Assembly: GCF_003034985.1 (NCBI RefSeq)
Contig: NZ_PZKG01000015.1
Span: forward strand, 1 to 55,034
Direction of reading: 5' to 3'
Length of the DNA stretch: 55,034 bases
Source: Cereibacter changlensis JA139
GTDB taxonomy: Bacteria > Pseudomonadota > Alphaproteobacteria > Rhodobacterales > Rhodobacteraceae
The notes under the pieces are model-generated. The model was not told the origin of the DNA, searched no databases, and saw nothing but the letters and a program-made list of their open reading frames with translations. This document shows positions 9,327-17,718 of the stretch, one piece after another; position 1 is the first letter of the stretch, and every line of letters begins with the position of its first letter. The translations under genes and the position numbers were made by a program.

Positions 9327-9890
9327 ATGACGAAGACCGCGCTTCTGGTGATCGACATGCAGATGGACATGGCCTTCCGCATCGCGGAGGGCCAGCCCCA
9401 CACCGGCCCCGACGTGCCCGGGCGCATCGCCGAGCTGCTGCAGCTCTTCCGCGAGACCGGCCGCCCCGTGCTGCACGTCCACCATTCCGAACCCGAGCCC
9501 GGGTCTCCCTTCCACCCCGACATGCCCGGCGCCGCGCCGATGCCCTGCGCCCTGCCGCAGTTCCACGAGCCGGTGTTCCGCAAGACCACCTCCTCGGCCT
9601 TTCCCTCCACCGATCTCGAGGCGCATCTGCGCGCCAACGGCATCGACCGTCTGGTGATCTGCGGCGCGGTGGCGGCCTTCTGCGTGAATTCCACCACCCG
9701 CTCGGCCTCCGATCTCGGCTTCGCGGCGATCGTCGTCGAGGATGCCGTGCTCGGCTTCGGCCTGCCCGACCGCGCCGGTGGGATGCTCCCGCCCGAGACT
9801 GTGCTCGCCGTCACCCTCTCGGCGCTCGACCTCGATTTCGCCCGCGTCCTGCCGACGGCGCGCATCGCCGAGGCGCTTCAGCCGGCGTAA
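9327..9890 (+). CDS. Isochorismatase-like cysteine hydrolase
   Basis: A 187-residue member of the isochorismatase superfamily. The catalytic triad is visible: D10 in LLVIDMQMDM, Lys in VFRKTTSSAF and Cys in GAVAAFCVNSTTR. Related enzymes hydrolyse nicotinamide, ureidoacrylate, N-carbamoyl compounds or isochorismate; the substrate cannot be chosen from sequence. It lies 18 bases after the DUF1993 gene with AAGGGGG before the ATG, and its last 13 bases overlap the 3' end of the convergent MFS gene. Confidence 0.85.
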   Translation: MTKTALLVIDMQMDMAFRIAEGQPHTGPDVPGRIAELLQLFRETGRPVLHVHHSEPEPGSPFHPDMPGAAPMPCALPQFHEPVFRKTTSSAFPSTDLEAHLRANGIDRLVICGAVAAFCVNSTTRSASDLGFAAIVVEDAVLGFGLPDRAGGMLPPETVLAVTLSALDLDFARVLPTARIAEALQPA

Positions 9891-11038
9891 TCCGCCGCCG
9901 CCGCGCGTTTCGCCGAGGCCACCACCAGCAGCAACAGCACCGCCAGCGCCGCATAGGTGACGCGGAAGCCGATGTGCTCGGCCACGAAGCCGATGGTCGA
10001 GGGCGCCACCAGAATCCCCATGTAGCCCATCATCGCCACGGTGGAGATCCCGACCCCCGGCGGCAGCCCCGGATGGTTGCCCGCCGCCGAGAAGGCGATC
10101 GGCACCATATTGGCGATCCCGAGCCCGGCGAAGGCGAAACAGGCCACCGCCGTCAGCTCGCCCGGCGCAAGGCTCGCGCCCAGGAGCCCCGTCGCCGCGA
10201 TCATCCCCGACACCCGCAGCGTCCGCACCGCGCCGAAACGGTTGCGCACCGCATCGCCCAGAAACCGCATCAGCGCCATCGCCCCCGAGAAGAAGCCGAA
10301 GGCCAGCCCCGAGGTCGCCACCGACCCGCCCAGTTCCTTGGAGACATAGAGCGCCGCCCAATCCAGCACCGCGCCCTCCGGCACCATGCAGAACAGCGCC
10401 ATCGCGCCCAAGAGGTAGACAGAGGCGTCGCGCGGAAAGTGGCTGCGGCGCTGCTTCCCGGCCTGCACCGCCGGCGTCTCGCTGATCAGATGCCGCATCG
10501 CCGCCAGCACGATCGCCAGCGCCACCAGCGAGATCACCAGCGCCTGCGGCCGCGACCCCCATCCGGCGATCAGCAGGCCGCCGAGCCCGCCGCCCAAAAA
10601 ACCGCCAAGACTCCAGAACCCATGCGAGGAGGACATGATCGCCCGCCCCAGCCGCCGCTCCACCTCCACCGCATTGGCGTTCATCGCCACGTCCATGATG
10701 CCGATGAAGGCCCCCATCGCCACCATCGCCACGCTCAGCACCGTCAGGTTCGGCGCGAACACCACCCCCGCCAGCGTGAAGCTCGCCAATATGCCGAAGA
10801 CCGACACCACGCGGCGCGAGCCATAGCGCGCCGTCAGCCCGCCCGAGAGCGCCATCGCCCCCACCGCGCCCACGCCGAGCATCAGGATCAACAGGCCCAG
10901 CACCGCCTCGCTGATCTGGTGGCGCGGCAGCAGCAGCGGGATCTGCGGCGCCCAGCCCCCCATGACGAGACCGTTGGAAAAGAACATGGCGGCAACCGCC
11001 CACCGCCCGCGCCGGACGCTCTGGATTTCGGAAGTCAC
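9878..11038 (-). CDS. MFS transporter
   Basis: A 386-residue major facilitator with about twelve hydrophobic segments, beginning RGRWAVAAMFFSNGLVMGGWAPQIP and carrying the loop 2-3 signature as GGLTARYGSRRVV. It has the look of the FucP/YbjJ-like group of sugar or drug transporters. The start is a GTG at 11038 with GAGGTGAG ahead of it. It lies downstream of hrpB on the same strand and converges with the cysteine hydrolase gene. Substrate unknown. Confidence 0.82.
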   Translation of the reverse strand: MTSEIQSVRRGRWAVAAMFFSNGLVMGGWAPQIPLLLPRHQISEAVLGLLILMLGVGAVGAMALSGGLTARYGSRRVVSVFGILASFTLAGVVFAPNLTVLSVAMVAMGAFIGIMDVAMNANAVEVERRLGRAIMSSSHGFWSLGGFLGGGLGGLLIAGWGSRPQALVISLVALAIVLAAMRHLISETPAVQAGKQRRSHFPRDASVYLLGAMALFCMVPEGAVLDWAALYVSKELGGSVATSGLAFGFFSGAMALMRFLGDAVRNRFGAVRTLRVSGMIAATGLLGASLAPGELTAVACFAFAGLGIANMVPIAFSAAGNHPGLPPGVGISTVAMMGYMGILVAPSTIGFVAEHIGFRVTYAALAVLLLLVVASAKRAAAADYAG

Positions 11039-11183
11039 TGGCTCACCTCAAGATTGCCGCCCCTGCTAGACCGGCGCTTCCGCCGGGAAAACCCGGCGTC
11101 GGACCCCAAGGCACGGGGCTGCGCCGGGTTCCCGCCGATTGGGTAACACAGGGCGACGCCCGGTTGCACCGCTGCAACGTTGC

Positions 11184-13610
11184 TCACGTTCCACGCGGCT
11201 TCGCCCGCATCGTCGGCTCCGCCACCGTCGGATCCTCCGGCCAGGGATGACGCGGATAACGCCCGCGCATGTCGCGCCGCACATCGGCATAGGAGCTGGC
11301 CCAGAAGCCGGGCAGGTCCATGGTCACCTGCACCGGGCTGCCTCCCGGCGACAGCAGGGTGATGCGCAGCGGCAGCCGCTTCGGCCCGACCACCGGATGC
11401 TCGGTCACCCCGAAGAGCTCCTGCAGCTTCAGCTCGATCCCCGGCGCCTCGCCACCGTAATCCACCGGCACCCGCCGCCCCAGCGGCGTCTCGAAGGCCG
11501 AGGGCGCCAGCCGGTCCACCAGTTGCACCCCGTCCCAGCCGATCAGCGCCCTGAGCGGTTCGGTCAGATCGAGGCTCCGCAGATCCGCCTCGGTCCGCTT
11601 GCCCGCCAGATAGGGCAGCAGCCAGTCCCCCTCGGCCAAGAGCGCCGCATCCGACACATCCGGCAGCGTCCCGCCCTCGCTGCGGCAGAGCGCGATCCGC
11701 GCCCTGAGCCGCCGCGCCGCCGGGGTCCAGGGCAGGCCGATCAGCCGCAACCCGTCGAGCGCCGCCCGCGCCAGCGCCTCGGGCGGCGCATCGGCCCAGA
11801 TCCGGTCCTCCAGCACCAGCGCGCCGAAGACCTCCTGCCGCCGCGCGATGACTCGGCCCTCGCGCCGCGACCAGTCGCAGACCTCGCGCCAGCCGATCTC
11901 GGCGCCGAAGATCTCGCGCAGTTCGGCCTCTGCCAGCCCCACCGCCTGCCGCACCTTCGCCTCGCGCGCATCGCCGTCGAGATCGGTCGCCACGATCAGC
12001 CGCGCCCCCGACAAGGGCAGCCCCGGCTCCATCGCCGCCCCCTTGCCCCCCGACAGCACCCAACGCGGCGCCTCGCCCTTGCGCCTGAGCCCCACCCGGT
12101 CCGGATAGGCCAGCGCCGCCATCTGCCCCAGCGACAGCCCCGGCCCGGGCCCGAGCCCCCGCCCCAGCCGCCGCGCCTCCTGCCGGATGCGCTCCAGCGT
12201 CGCCCGGTTCAGCTCATTGGCATGCTCGCGCTGGAACCGCCCCGGGTCGGCCACCGCCGCCATCCGCAGCGCCAGATCCGGCGGCCCCTTCACTGGATCG
12301 CGCTCGGCGAGCAGCGCCGCCAGCGGCGCCGCCTCCACTCCGGCCCGCAGCAGCATATGCCCGAGCCGCGGATGCAGCGGCAGCGCCGCCAGCGCCAGCC
12401 CGTGATCGGTGATCCGCCCCCCGGCCAGCGCGCCGAGCGCCTCCAGAAGGCTGCGCGCCTCGCCCAGAACGCCGGGATTGGGCGGCGTCAGGAAGGCCAG
12501 ATCGCCGCTGCCCCAGAGCGCAAGTTCCAGTGCCAGCCCGGTCAGATCCGCCGCCTCGATCTCGGCAGGCGGGTAGGGCGCCAGCCCGCCTTCCTCGCCG
12601 CGGGTCCAGAGCCGGTAGCAGACCCCCTCCGCCACCCGCCCGGCGCGACCGCGGCGCTGCTCGGCCTCGGCCCGCGTCACCCGCTCGGTCACCAGCCGCG
12701 ACATGCCCGAGGCCGCATCGAAGCGCGCCCGCCGCGACCGTCCGGCATCGACCACCACACGGATGTCGGGAATGGTCAGCGAGGTCTCGGCGATCGAGGT
12801 CGCCAGCACCACCTTGCGCCCCGCCGAAGGCGCCAGCGCCGCCCGCTGTGCATCGAAGGCCATCGCGCCAAACAGGGGCCGCACCTCGCAGCCCGGCAGC
12901 CGCAGCAGGCTCTCCACCCGGCGGATCTCGCCTTCCCCCGGCAGGAAGACCAGCACCCCGCCCGTCGTCTCGGCCACCGCCTGCGTCACCAGCGCCGCTG
13001 CCTCGGTCTCGAGCCGCGCCTTCGGCCCCAGAGGCCGCGCCAGCCAGCGCGTCTCCACCGCAAAGGCCCGCCCCGCCGAGGTGATCACCGGCGCATCGCC
13101 CATCAGCGCCGCCACCGGCGCCGCATCCAGCGTGGCCGACATGGCGATCAGCAGCAGATCCTCGCGCAGCGCCTCGCGCACCTCCAGGGCCAGCGCCAGC
13201 CCCAGATCGGCATTCAGGCTGCGCTCGTGGAATTCGTCGAAGATCAGCGCCGAGATCCCCTCCAGCGACGGATCCGACTGGATCATCCGGGTCAGGATGC
13301 CCTCGGTCACCACTTCGATCCGCGTGGCCTTCGACACCTTGGCCTCGCCGCGGATCCGGTAGCCGACCGTCGCCCCCACCGGCTCGCCGAGGCTTTCCGC
13401 CATCCGCTCCGCCGCCGCCCGCGCCGCCAGCCGCCGCGGCTCCAGCATGACGATCCGCCCGTCGCAGAGCCCCGCCGCCAGCACCGCGAGCGGCACCCGC
13501 GTCGTCTTGCCCGCCCCCGGCGGCGCCTGCAGCACCGCCATCCGCCGCGCCCGCAGCGCGTCGATCAGCCCCGGAAGGGCCTCGTCGATGGGAAGGGCAA
13601 GATCCGCCAT
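11184..13610 (-). CDS. hrpB: ATP-dependent helicase HrpB
   Basis: An 808-residue DExH-box helicase. Walker A APPGAGKTT is at 29-37, the Walker B box reads DEFH at 125-128, SAT at 158-160, and motif VI QRRGRAGR at 318-325. The HrpB-specific C-terminal region ends with LKLQELFG, PVQVTMDLPGFWASSYADVRRDMRGRYPRHPWPEDP, the family signature. HrpB is a widespread putative RNA helicase of unclear bacterial function. Length fits the family. The opposite strand is open for a long distance in this region only because of codon bias. Confidence 0.94.
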   Translation of the reverse strand: MADLALPIDEALPGLIDALRARRMAVLQAPPGAGKTTRVPLAVLAAGLCDGRIVMLEPRRLAARAAAERMAESLGEPVGATVGYRIRGEAKVSKATRIEVVTEGILTRMIQSDPSLEGISALIFDEFHERSLNADLGLALALEVREALREDLLLIAMSATLDAAPVAALMGDAPVITSAGRAFAVETRWLARPLGPKARLETEAAALVTQAVAETTGGVLVFLPGEGEIRRVESLLRLPGCEVRPLFGAMAFDAQRAALAPSAGRKVVLATSIAETSLTIPDIRVVVDAGRSRRARFDAASGMSRLVTERVTRAEAEQRRGRAGRVAEGVCYRLWTRGEEGGLAPYPPAEIEAADLTGLALELALWGSGDLAFLTPPNPGVLGEARSLLEALGALAGGRITDHGLALAALPLHPRLGHMLLRAGVEAAPLAALLAERDPVKGPPDLALRMAAVADPGRFQREHANELNRATLERIRQEARRLGRGLGPGPGLSLGQMAALAYPDRVGLRRKGEAPRWVLSGGKGAAMEPGLPLSGARLIVATDLDGDAREAKVRQAVGLAEAELREIFGAEIGWREVCDWSRREGRVIARRQEVFGALVLEDRIWADAPPEALARAALDGLRLIGLPWTPAARRLRARIALCRSEGGTLPDVSDAALLAEGDWLLPYLAGKRTEADLRSLDLTEPLRALIGWDGVQLVDRLAPSAFETPLGRRVPVDYGGEAPGIELKLQELFGVTEHPVVGPKRLPLRITLLSPGGSPVQVTMDLPGFWASSYADVRRDMRGRYPRHPWPEDPTVAEPTMRAKPRGT

Positions 13611-13700
13611 GCCGCCTTATCGCCGCCCCTGCCGGGCAGGTCCAGCCCACCCGGCAAAGGGCTCCCGCCGGGAGTCGCCCTGCACCCCCCATTTTCTGTC

Positions 13701-13741
13701 CAAAAATATCCCCGCCGGAGGCTCCCCCCGAAGCCACCGGC
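13701..13741. repeat. Palindromic intergenic element upstream of hrpB
   Basis: CAAAAATATCCCC (13701-13713) leads into an imperfect hairpin GCCGGAGGC (13714-13722) / GCCACCGGC (13733-13741). The AAAATATCCCC lead resembles the one in the argD-argF spacer. It lies in the 208-base gap between the DUF3108 gene and hrpB, in which I see no other feature. Confidence 0.4.
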
Positions 13742-13818
13742 GTTCCCGCCCGAAGCTCCTCCCGCGGCAGCCGCCGCGCGGGGGCTCGATGCCCCCAAGC
13801 GGCGTCCTCCGGTAAGGC

Positions 13819-14538
13819 TCAGCGCCGGGTCAGCGTCGCCCGGCCATAGAGCGTGTCGGTCGCCACCTCCACCACCCGCATCCGCCCGCCCTCGATCGGC
13901 GCATAGCTCAGCGTGAAGGGAAAGCGGGTCTTCTCGGCCATGTCGTCGGCGGAATAGCCCGCCACCCGGCGGAACACCCCGGCGCAGCTCACCCCCGCGC
14001 CTGTGGCCTGCGGCGCGCCCAGCACCAGCTCGGTCCGCCGCCGCCCGTCGAAGATCTGCAGCGAGCGGTTGCATTCCTGCCCGGCGTCGACATCGCGCAA
14101 CGTGGCGTAGAGCGCGGTCAGCGGGTCCACCGTGCCGCCCTGCGTCGAGGGGTCGACATCATAGGAGCGCGGCTTTTGCGCCGGCTGGTATTGCGTCACC
14201 TGCGGCACGCCGGAGCGATAGCCCATCACCGCCTGCGACTGCCGTTTGCCGGTATCGGCCGCCTCGGAATAGCTCGAGGGCACGTAGCGCCCCTTGCTGA
14301 TCCGGCCCTGCGCCTGCGCGTCGTAGCGCACCCGCTTCAGCATGCCGACCAGCCCGCCGCTCTGCAGCTTGCCGTTCACCGCATAGCCGGCCCCCTCCTG
14401 CACGCCGGAGAACACCAGCGAGCCGGCGCTGATGCCGCGGATGCGCAGGTCGAAACTGGCGTTGTCGGTGGTCTGCGCCGCCGCTGCCCCTGCGGCACAA
14501 AGCGCCGCCGCCATCATGCCGATGCGAAATGCCTTCAT
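13819..14538 (-). CDS. Secreted DUF3108-type protein
   Basis: A 239-residue protein with a clear signal peptide ([22 protein letters not shown], cleavage after the Ala run near residue 21). The mature part starts [19 protein letters not shown] and includes [21 protein letters not shown] and [12 protein letters not shown], the layout of DUF3108 proteins, which are predicted periplasmic beta-rich proteins of unknown function. Two Cys (in ECNRSL and SCAGVF) could form a disulfide. The ATG at 14538 was chosen because the signal peptide begins there; the open frame extends further without a motif. The gene is divergent from meaB. Confidence 0.75.
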   Translation of the reverse strand: MKAFRIGMMAAALCAAGAAAAQTTDNASFDLRIRGISAGSLVFSGVQEGAGYAVNGKLQSGGLVGMLKRVRYDAQAQGRISKGRYVPSSYSEAADTGKRQSQAVMGYRSGVPQVTQYQPAQKPRSYDVDPSTQGGTVDPLTALYATLRDVDAGQECNRSLQIFDGRRRTELVLGAPQATGAGVSCAGVFRRVAGYSADDMAEKTRFPFTLSYAPIEGGRMRVVEVATDTLYGRATLTRR

Positions 14539-14716
14539 CGTCAGCCCCGTTGCCAAGGCGCCCGCGGGCGCGTCCCCTCTGGCATATCCGTCCCGGACCG
14601 GGCACAAAAGCCCAAGCCCGTTGCCTCGGCTGACAATCGCGTCACCTGCGGCCGGGCGCAGGCAATCCCCCGCCGGGGCAGGGCTCCGGCAAACCGAATA
14701 CCGCCGGAGCGACCGC

Positions 14717-15694
14717 ATGACCGCTGCTGATCTCGCCCCCCTCATCGCCGCAGGCGACCGCCGCGCGCTGGCCCGGGCGATCACGCTGGTGGAAAGCCGG
14801 CGCGCCGATCATCGCGAGGCGGCGCTGACGCTGCTGGCCGATCTCGCCCGGCTGAAGCGGCAGGCGCTGCGCATCGGCCTTTCCGGCACCCCCGGCGTCG
14901 GCAAATCCACCTTCATCGAGAGCTTCGGGCTGATGCTCACCGCCCAAGGCCTGCGCGTCGCGGTGCTTGCCGTCGATCCCTCCTCGGCCCGCTCCGGCGG
15001 CTCGATCCTCGGCGACAAGACAAGGATGGAGCGGCTGTCGCGCGAGCCCCTGGCCTTCATCCGCCCCTCGCCGTCGCAGACCCATCTCGGCGGCGTCGCC
15101 CGCCGCACCCGCGAGGCGGTGGCGCTCTGCGAGGCGGCAGGCTTCGACATCATCCTGATCGAGACGGTCGGTGTCGGCCAATCCGAGACGGTGGTGGCGC
15201 AGCTCTGCGACCTGTTCCTGCTGCTCCTCGCCCCCGCAGGCGGCGACGAGCTGCAGGGCGTGAAGCGCGGCATCATGGAGATGGCCGACCTGATCCTCGT
15301 CAACAAGGCCGACGGCGATCTGAAGGCCGCCGCGATGCGCACCGTCGCCGATTATTCCGGCGCGCTGCACCTCTTGCGCCGCCGCCCGCAGGACCCCGAG
15401 GGTTTTCCCAAGGCGCTGCCGGTCTCGGCCTTGGCCGACGAGGGTCTGGCCGGGGCCTGGGCGGAGATGCAGGCCCTGCTGGACTGGCGGCGCGCCAACG
15501 GACATATCGACCGCCGCCGCGCCGAGCAGGCCCGGCACTGGTTCGAGGAGGAGGTGCGGCAGGGCCTGCTCGCTGTCCTCACCCGCCCGGGCCCTGCGCG
15601 GGACGCGATGGCGCGGCTCGGCGAGGCGGTGGCCCAGGGCGCGCTGACCCCGGAGGCCGCCGCGGCGGAGCTGCTCGCGGGGCTGCCGTCCTGA
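14717..15694 (+). CDS. meaB: Methylmalonyl-CoA mutase-associated GTPase MeaB
   Basis: A 325-residue G3E-family GTPase. The Walker A loop GTPGVGKS is at 57-64, followed by [32 protein letters not shown] (Mg/switch region) and LVNKADGD (the NKxD guanine motif). MeaB protects and reloads adenosylcobalamin on methylmalonyl-CoA mutase. The mutase gene is not in this window. The ATG at 14717 gives the normal MeaB N-terminus; an upstream in-frame extension overlaps the divergent DUF3108 gene and is rejected. Confidence 0.93.
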   Translation: MTAADLAPLIAAGDRRALARAITLVESRRADHREAALTLLADLARLKRQALRIGLSGTPGVGKSTFIESFGLMLTAQGLRVAVLAVDPSSARSGGSILGDKTRMERLSREPLAFIRPSPSQTHLGGVARRTREAVALCEAAGFDIILIETVGVGQSETVVAQLCDLFLLLLAPAGGDELQGVKRGIMEMADLILVNKADGDLKAAAMRTVADYSGALHLLRRRPQDPEGFPKALPVSALADEGLAGAWAEMQALLDWRRANGHIDRRRAEQARHWFEEEVRQGLLAVLTRPGPARDAMARLGEAVAQGALTPEAAAAELLAGLPS

Positions 15695-15766
15695 GCGTCT
15701 TGCCGCCCGCAGGGGCAGGGGGCGCGGCCCGCGTTGCCCTTCCGCCACCAGCAGGCCGTGAATCGC

Positions 15767-15795
15767 TTGACGCCCCCGGCATTTCCCCCTAAAGC
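15767..15795 (+). promoter_or_regulatory. Candidate rpmB promoter
   Basis: TTGACG (15767-15772) and TAAAGC (15790-15795) with a 17-base spacer, about 70 bases upstream of the rpmB ATG. It is the best sigma-70-like pair in the meaB-rpmB gap and fits the strong promoter expected for a ribosomal protein. Confidence 0.5.
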
Positions 15796-15862
15796 ACCCC
15801 GATGGAATTCGGCGCGCTGCCTTTGGCGGTGCCCAGCACGTTTAAACCAAAGGATCACGACC

Positions 15863-16147
15863 ATGTCGCGCGTCTGCGAACTCAGCGGTAAAGGCCCGAT
15901 GTCTGGCAACACGGTCAGCCACGCCAACAACAAATCCCGTCGGCGCTTCCTGCCGAACCTGAACGAGGTCACGCTGATCTCCGACATCCTCGGCCAGTCG
16001 TTCAAGCTGCGCATCTCGGCCCACGCCCTGCGCACCGTCGACCACCGCGGCGGGCTCGACGCCTTCCTCGCCAAGGCGAAGGACGAGGAGCTGTCGCTGA
16101 AGGCCAAGGCCATCAAGAAAGAGATCTCCAAGGCTCAGGTCGCCTGA
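15863..16147 (+). CDS. rpmB: 50S ribosomal protein bL28
   Basis: A 94-residue protein starting [33 protein letters not shown], the bL28 signature, and ending in the Lys/Ala-rich tail common in alphaproteobacteria. AAAGGA lies 9 bases before the ATG. It is monocistronic: a promoter precedes it and a strong terminator follows. Confidence 0.97.
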   Translation: MSRVCELSGKGPMSGNTVSHANNKSRRRFLPNLNEVTLISDILGQSFKLRISAHALRTVDHRGGLDAFLAKAKDEELSLKAKAIKKEISKAQVA

Positions 16148-16170
16148 ATTCCTTGCGATTCGATCCGAAA

Positions 16171-16198
16171 GGCCCCCCGGGAAACCGCGGGGTCTTTT
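16171..16198 (+). terminator. Rho-independent terminator of rpmB
   Basis: A ten-pair stem with one mismatch, GGCCCCCCGG / CCGCGGGGTC, closes a GAAA tetraloop at 16181-16184 and is followed by TTTT. It sits 23 bases after the rpmB stop. Confidence 0.85.
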
Positions 16199-16265
16199 GC
16201 GTTTGCGCAATCCCGGCGCGGCCTGCCGCTTGCGGCGGGGCAGGGCGCGGGCCTATAAGCGGCGC

Positions 16266-16619
16266 ATGATGCGGCTTCGCCCCCTCCTGACGCTGGCGCT
16301 CGTGCTGGCCCTGGCGCTCACCTCGCTCACCATGGCGGTGGCGCGCGGTCAGGCGATGCCCGCGGGCGAGATGGTGATCTGCTCCGGCTATGGCGTCACG
16401 ACGGTCGCCGTCGACGCCCAGGGCAAGCCTGTCGGCGTCCTGCATCCCTGTCCGAAATGCCTCTCGGCGCTGTCGCTCTGGCTGGCCCCTGCCGCGCCGG
16501 AGGGGCCCTTGGCCCCGCCGGGCCAGCAGCGCCTGCGCCAGCCCTTTGAAGCGCCGGTCAACGCCGCGAATTGCCCGGGCGCGCCGCGGGCGCGGGGGCC
16601 GCCGGTCGGCCGGGCCTGA
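16266..16619 (+). CDS. Small exported CPKC-motif protein next to a copper chaperone
   Basis: A 117-residue protein with an N-terminal hydrophobic segment (RPLLTLALVLALALTSLTMAVA) and a short mature part with VICSGYGV, a His, and the HPCPKCLSAL motif. The spaced Cys pair plus CxxC resembles DUF2946-like proteins often found beside copper-handling genes. It precedes a PCu(A)C chaperone gene by 35 bases, which supports a periplasmic copper role, but this is inference. The first of two adjacent ATGs was used. The C-terminal third is Pro/Arg-rich and poorly conserved in look. Confidence 0.65.
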   Translation: MMRLRPLLTLALVLALALTSLTMAVARGQAMPAGEMVICSGYGVTTVAVDAQGKPVGVLHPCPKCLSALSLWLAPAAPEGPLAPPGQQRLRQPFEAPVNAANCPGAPRARGPPVGRA

Positions 16620-16654
16620 CTTCGCGCTTCCCCTTTTTCCGACAGGATCACATC

Positions 16655-17143
16655 ATGTATCTCAAGACCCTCCTGACCGCCGCAGCGGTCGCTTTCGCCT
16701 TGCCCGCCTTCGCGCATGACGGCGTGCATATCTCCGACGCCTATGCCCGCGTTTCCGGGCCCGCCGCCAAGTCCGGCGCGATCTTCCTGACCATCGAAAA
16801 CCACTCCGACGAGGACGACCGGCTGCTCTCCGCCGCCACCGACGTCGCCGCCGTGGCCGAGCTGCATACCCACAAGGAAAGCGGCGACGGCGTCATGCAG
16901 ATGCTGAAGGTCGAGGAGGGTTTTGCGGTCCCGGCCGGCGAGAGCCACGTGCTGGCGCGCGGCGGCGACCATGTCATGCTGATGGGGCTGAACCGCTCGC
17001 TGGTCGATGGCGACATCATCCACCTGACCCTGACCTTCGCGCGCGGCGAGGTGGTCGAGCTGGACGTGCCGGTGGATTCGAAGCGCAGCGAGGCGCCGAT
17101 GCAGGACATGGGCGGGATGGATCACAGCGCCCATTCCAACTGA
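16655..17143 (+). CDS. PCu(A)C-type periplasmic copper chaperone (DUF461)
   Basis: A 162-residue protein with a signal peptide ending LPAFA near residue 20, then HDGVHISDAYARVSGPAAKSGAIFLTIEN and the copper motif ELHTHKESGDGVMQMLKVEEGFAV, followed by HVLARGGDHVMLMGL. These match the H(M)X10MX21HXM copper-binding pattern of PCu(A)C proteins, which deliver Cu(I) to cytochrome oxidase. The C-terminal tail MQDMGGMDHSAHSN is an extra Met/His-rich copper site. AGGA lies ahead of the ATG. Confidence 0.9.
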   Translation: MYLKTLLTAAAVAFALPAFAHDGVHISDAYARVSGPAAKSGAIFLTIENHSDEDDRLLSAATDVAAVAELHTHKESGDGVMQMLKVEEGFAVPAGESHVLARGGDHVMLMGLNRSLVDGDIIHLTLTFARGEVVELDVPVDSKRSEAPMQDMGGMDHSAHSN

Positions 17144-17168
17144 AAAAAGCGCCCGGCCTGCGGGCGCT
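17144..17168 (-). terminator. Intrinsic terminator between convergent genes
   Basis: A perfect 8-bp stem AGCGCCCG (17148-17155) / CGGGCGCT (17161-17168) with loop GCCTG. On the minus strand it is followed by a run of T from the A-stretch at 17143-17148, so it mainly ends the minus-strand gene at 17213-17521; it also lies directly behind the copper chaperone stop. Confidence 0.75.
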
Positions 17169-17212
17169 TCCAGAACTTCCGGCGCCGGTCCCGAGGGGCC
17201 GGCGTCAGTCCG

Positions 17213-17521
17213 TCAGCCGCAATAGGCTTGGGCGGCTTCACCGAACTGCTTGTAGCGCGCCCAGAAGGCGTTGTCGGAATCGCGCTTCGACACGCGGGTC
17301 TCCTGCGCCTGGTCCGGGTTGAGGAAGAACTTCGCCGCCCGGCGCTGGTCGCCGCCGCGCAGGGTCATGTCGGCGACCTGCTGGATGCAGCCGCAGGTGG
17401 CGCGGTTGGCCCCGTTGCCGGCGCGCATGCAGGCGCTGTCGATCGGGCCGGCGGACGCGAAGGTGCTGGAAATGGGCAACGCAAACAGGGCGAGCGCGGC
17501 TGCACGTGTCAAGGTCTTCAT
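17213..17521 (-). CDS. Small secreted cysteine-containing protein
   Basis: A 102-residue protein with a signal peptide (MKTLTRAAALALFALPISSTFASA) and a mature part GPIDSACMRAGNGANRATCGCIQQVADMTL, then DQRRAAKFFLNPDQAQETRVSKRD, FWARYKQFGEAAQAYCG. Four Cys suggest disulfides in the periplasm. I recognise this as a conserved Rhodobacteraceae family of unknown function; some databases give such proteins transport-related names that the sequence does not support. It ends at a terminator. Confidence 0.75.
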   Translation of the reverse strand: MKTLTRAAALALFALPISSTFASAGPIDSACMRAGNGANRATCGCIQQVADMTLRGGDQRRAAKFFLNPDQAQETRVSKRDSDNAFWARYKQFGEAAQAYCG

Positions 17522-17718
17522 GAAAACTGCCTCTCGATTTCGGGTCGGGTATCTCCCGGCCGCTGATGTTTTTGTGAGGCAACTATGACAATCCGGGCCT
17601 GATTTATCAAACGATTCGACCGCAGGCCCGGTAAACCGCCCGTTACCGCGGCCCGCCGGGGCGCCTGCGTCCGACCCCGCCGCTATCTCCCATTGACCGC
17701 TCAACGATTCCTGCTCAT

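Noticed and set aside
11139-13916. Very long open frame on the plus strand opposite hrpB
   Set aside because: Translation is Arg/Pro/His-rich low-complexity sequence without domains; hrpB on the other strand has all helicase motifs. High GC makes such antisense frames common.
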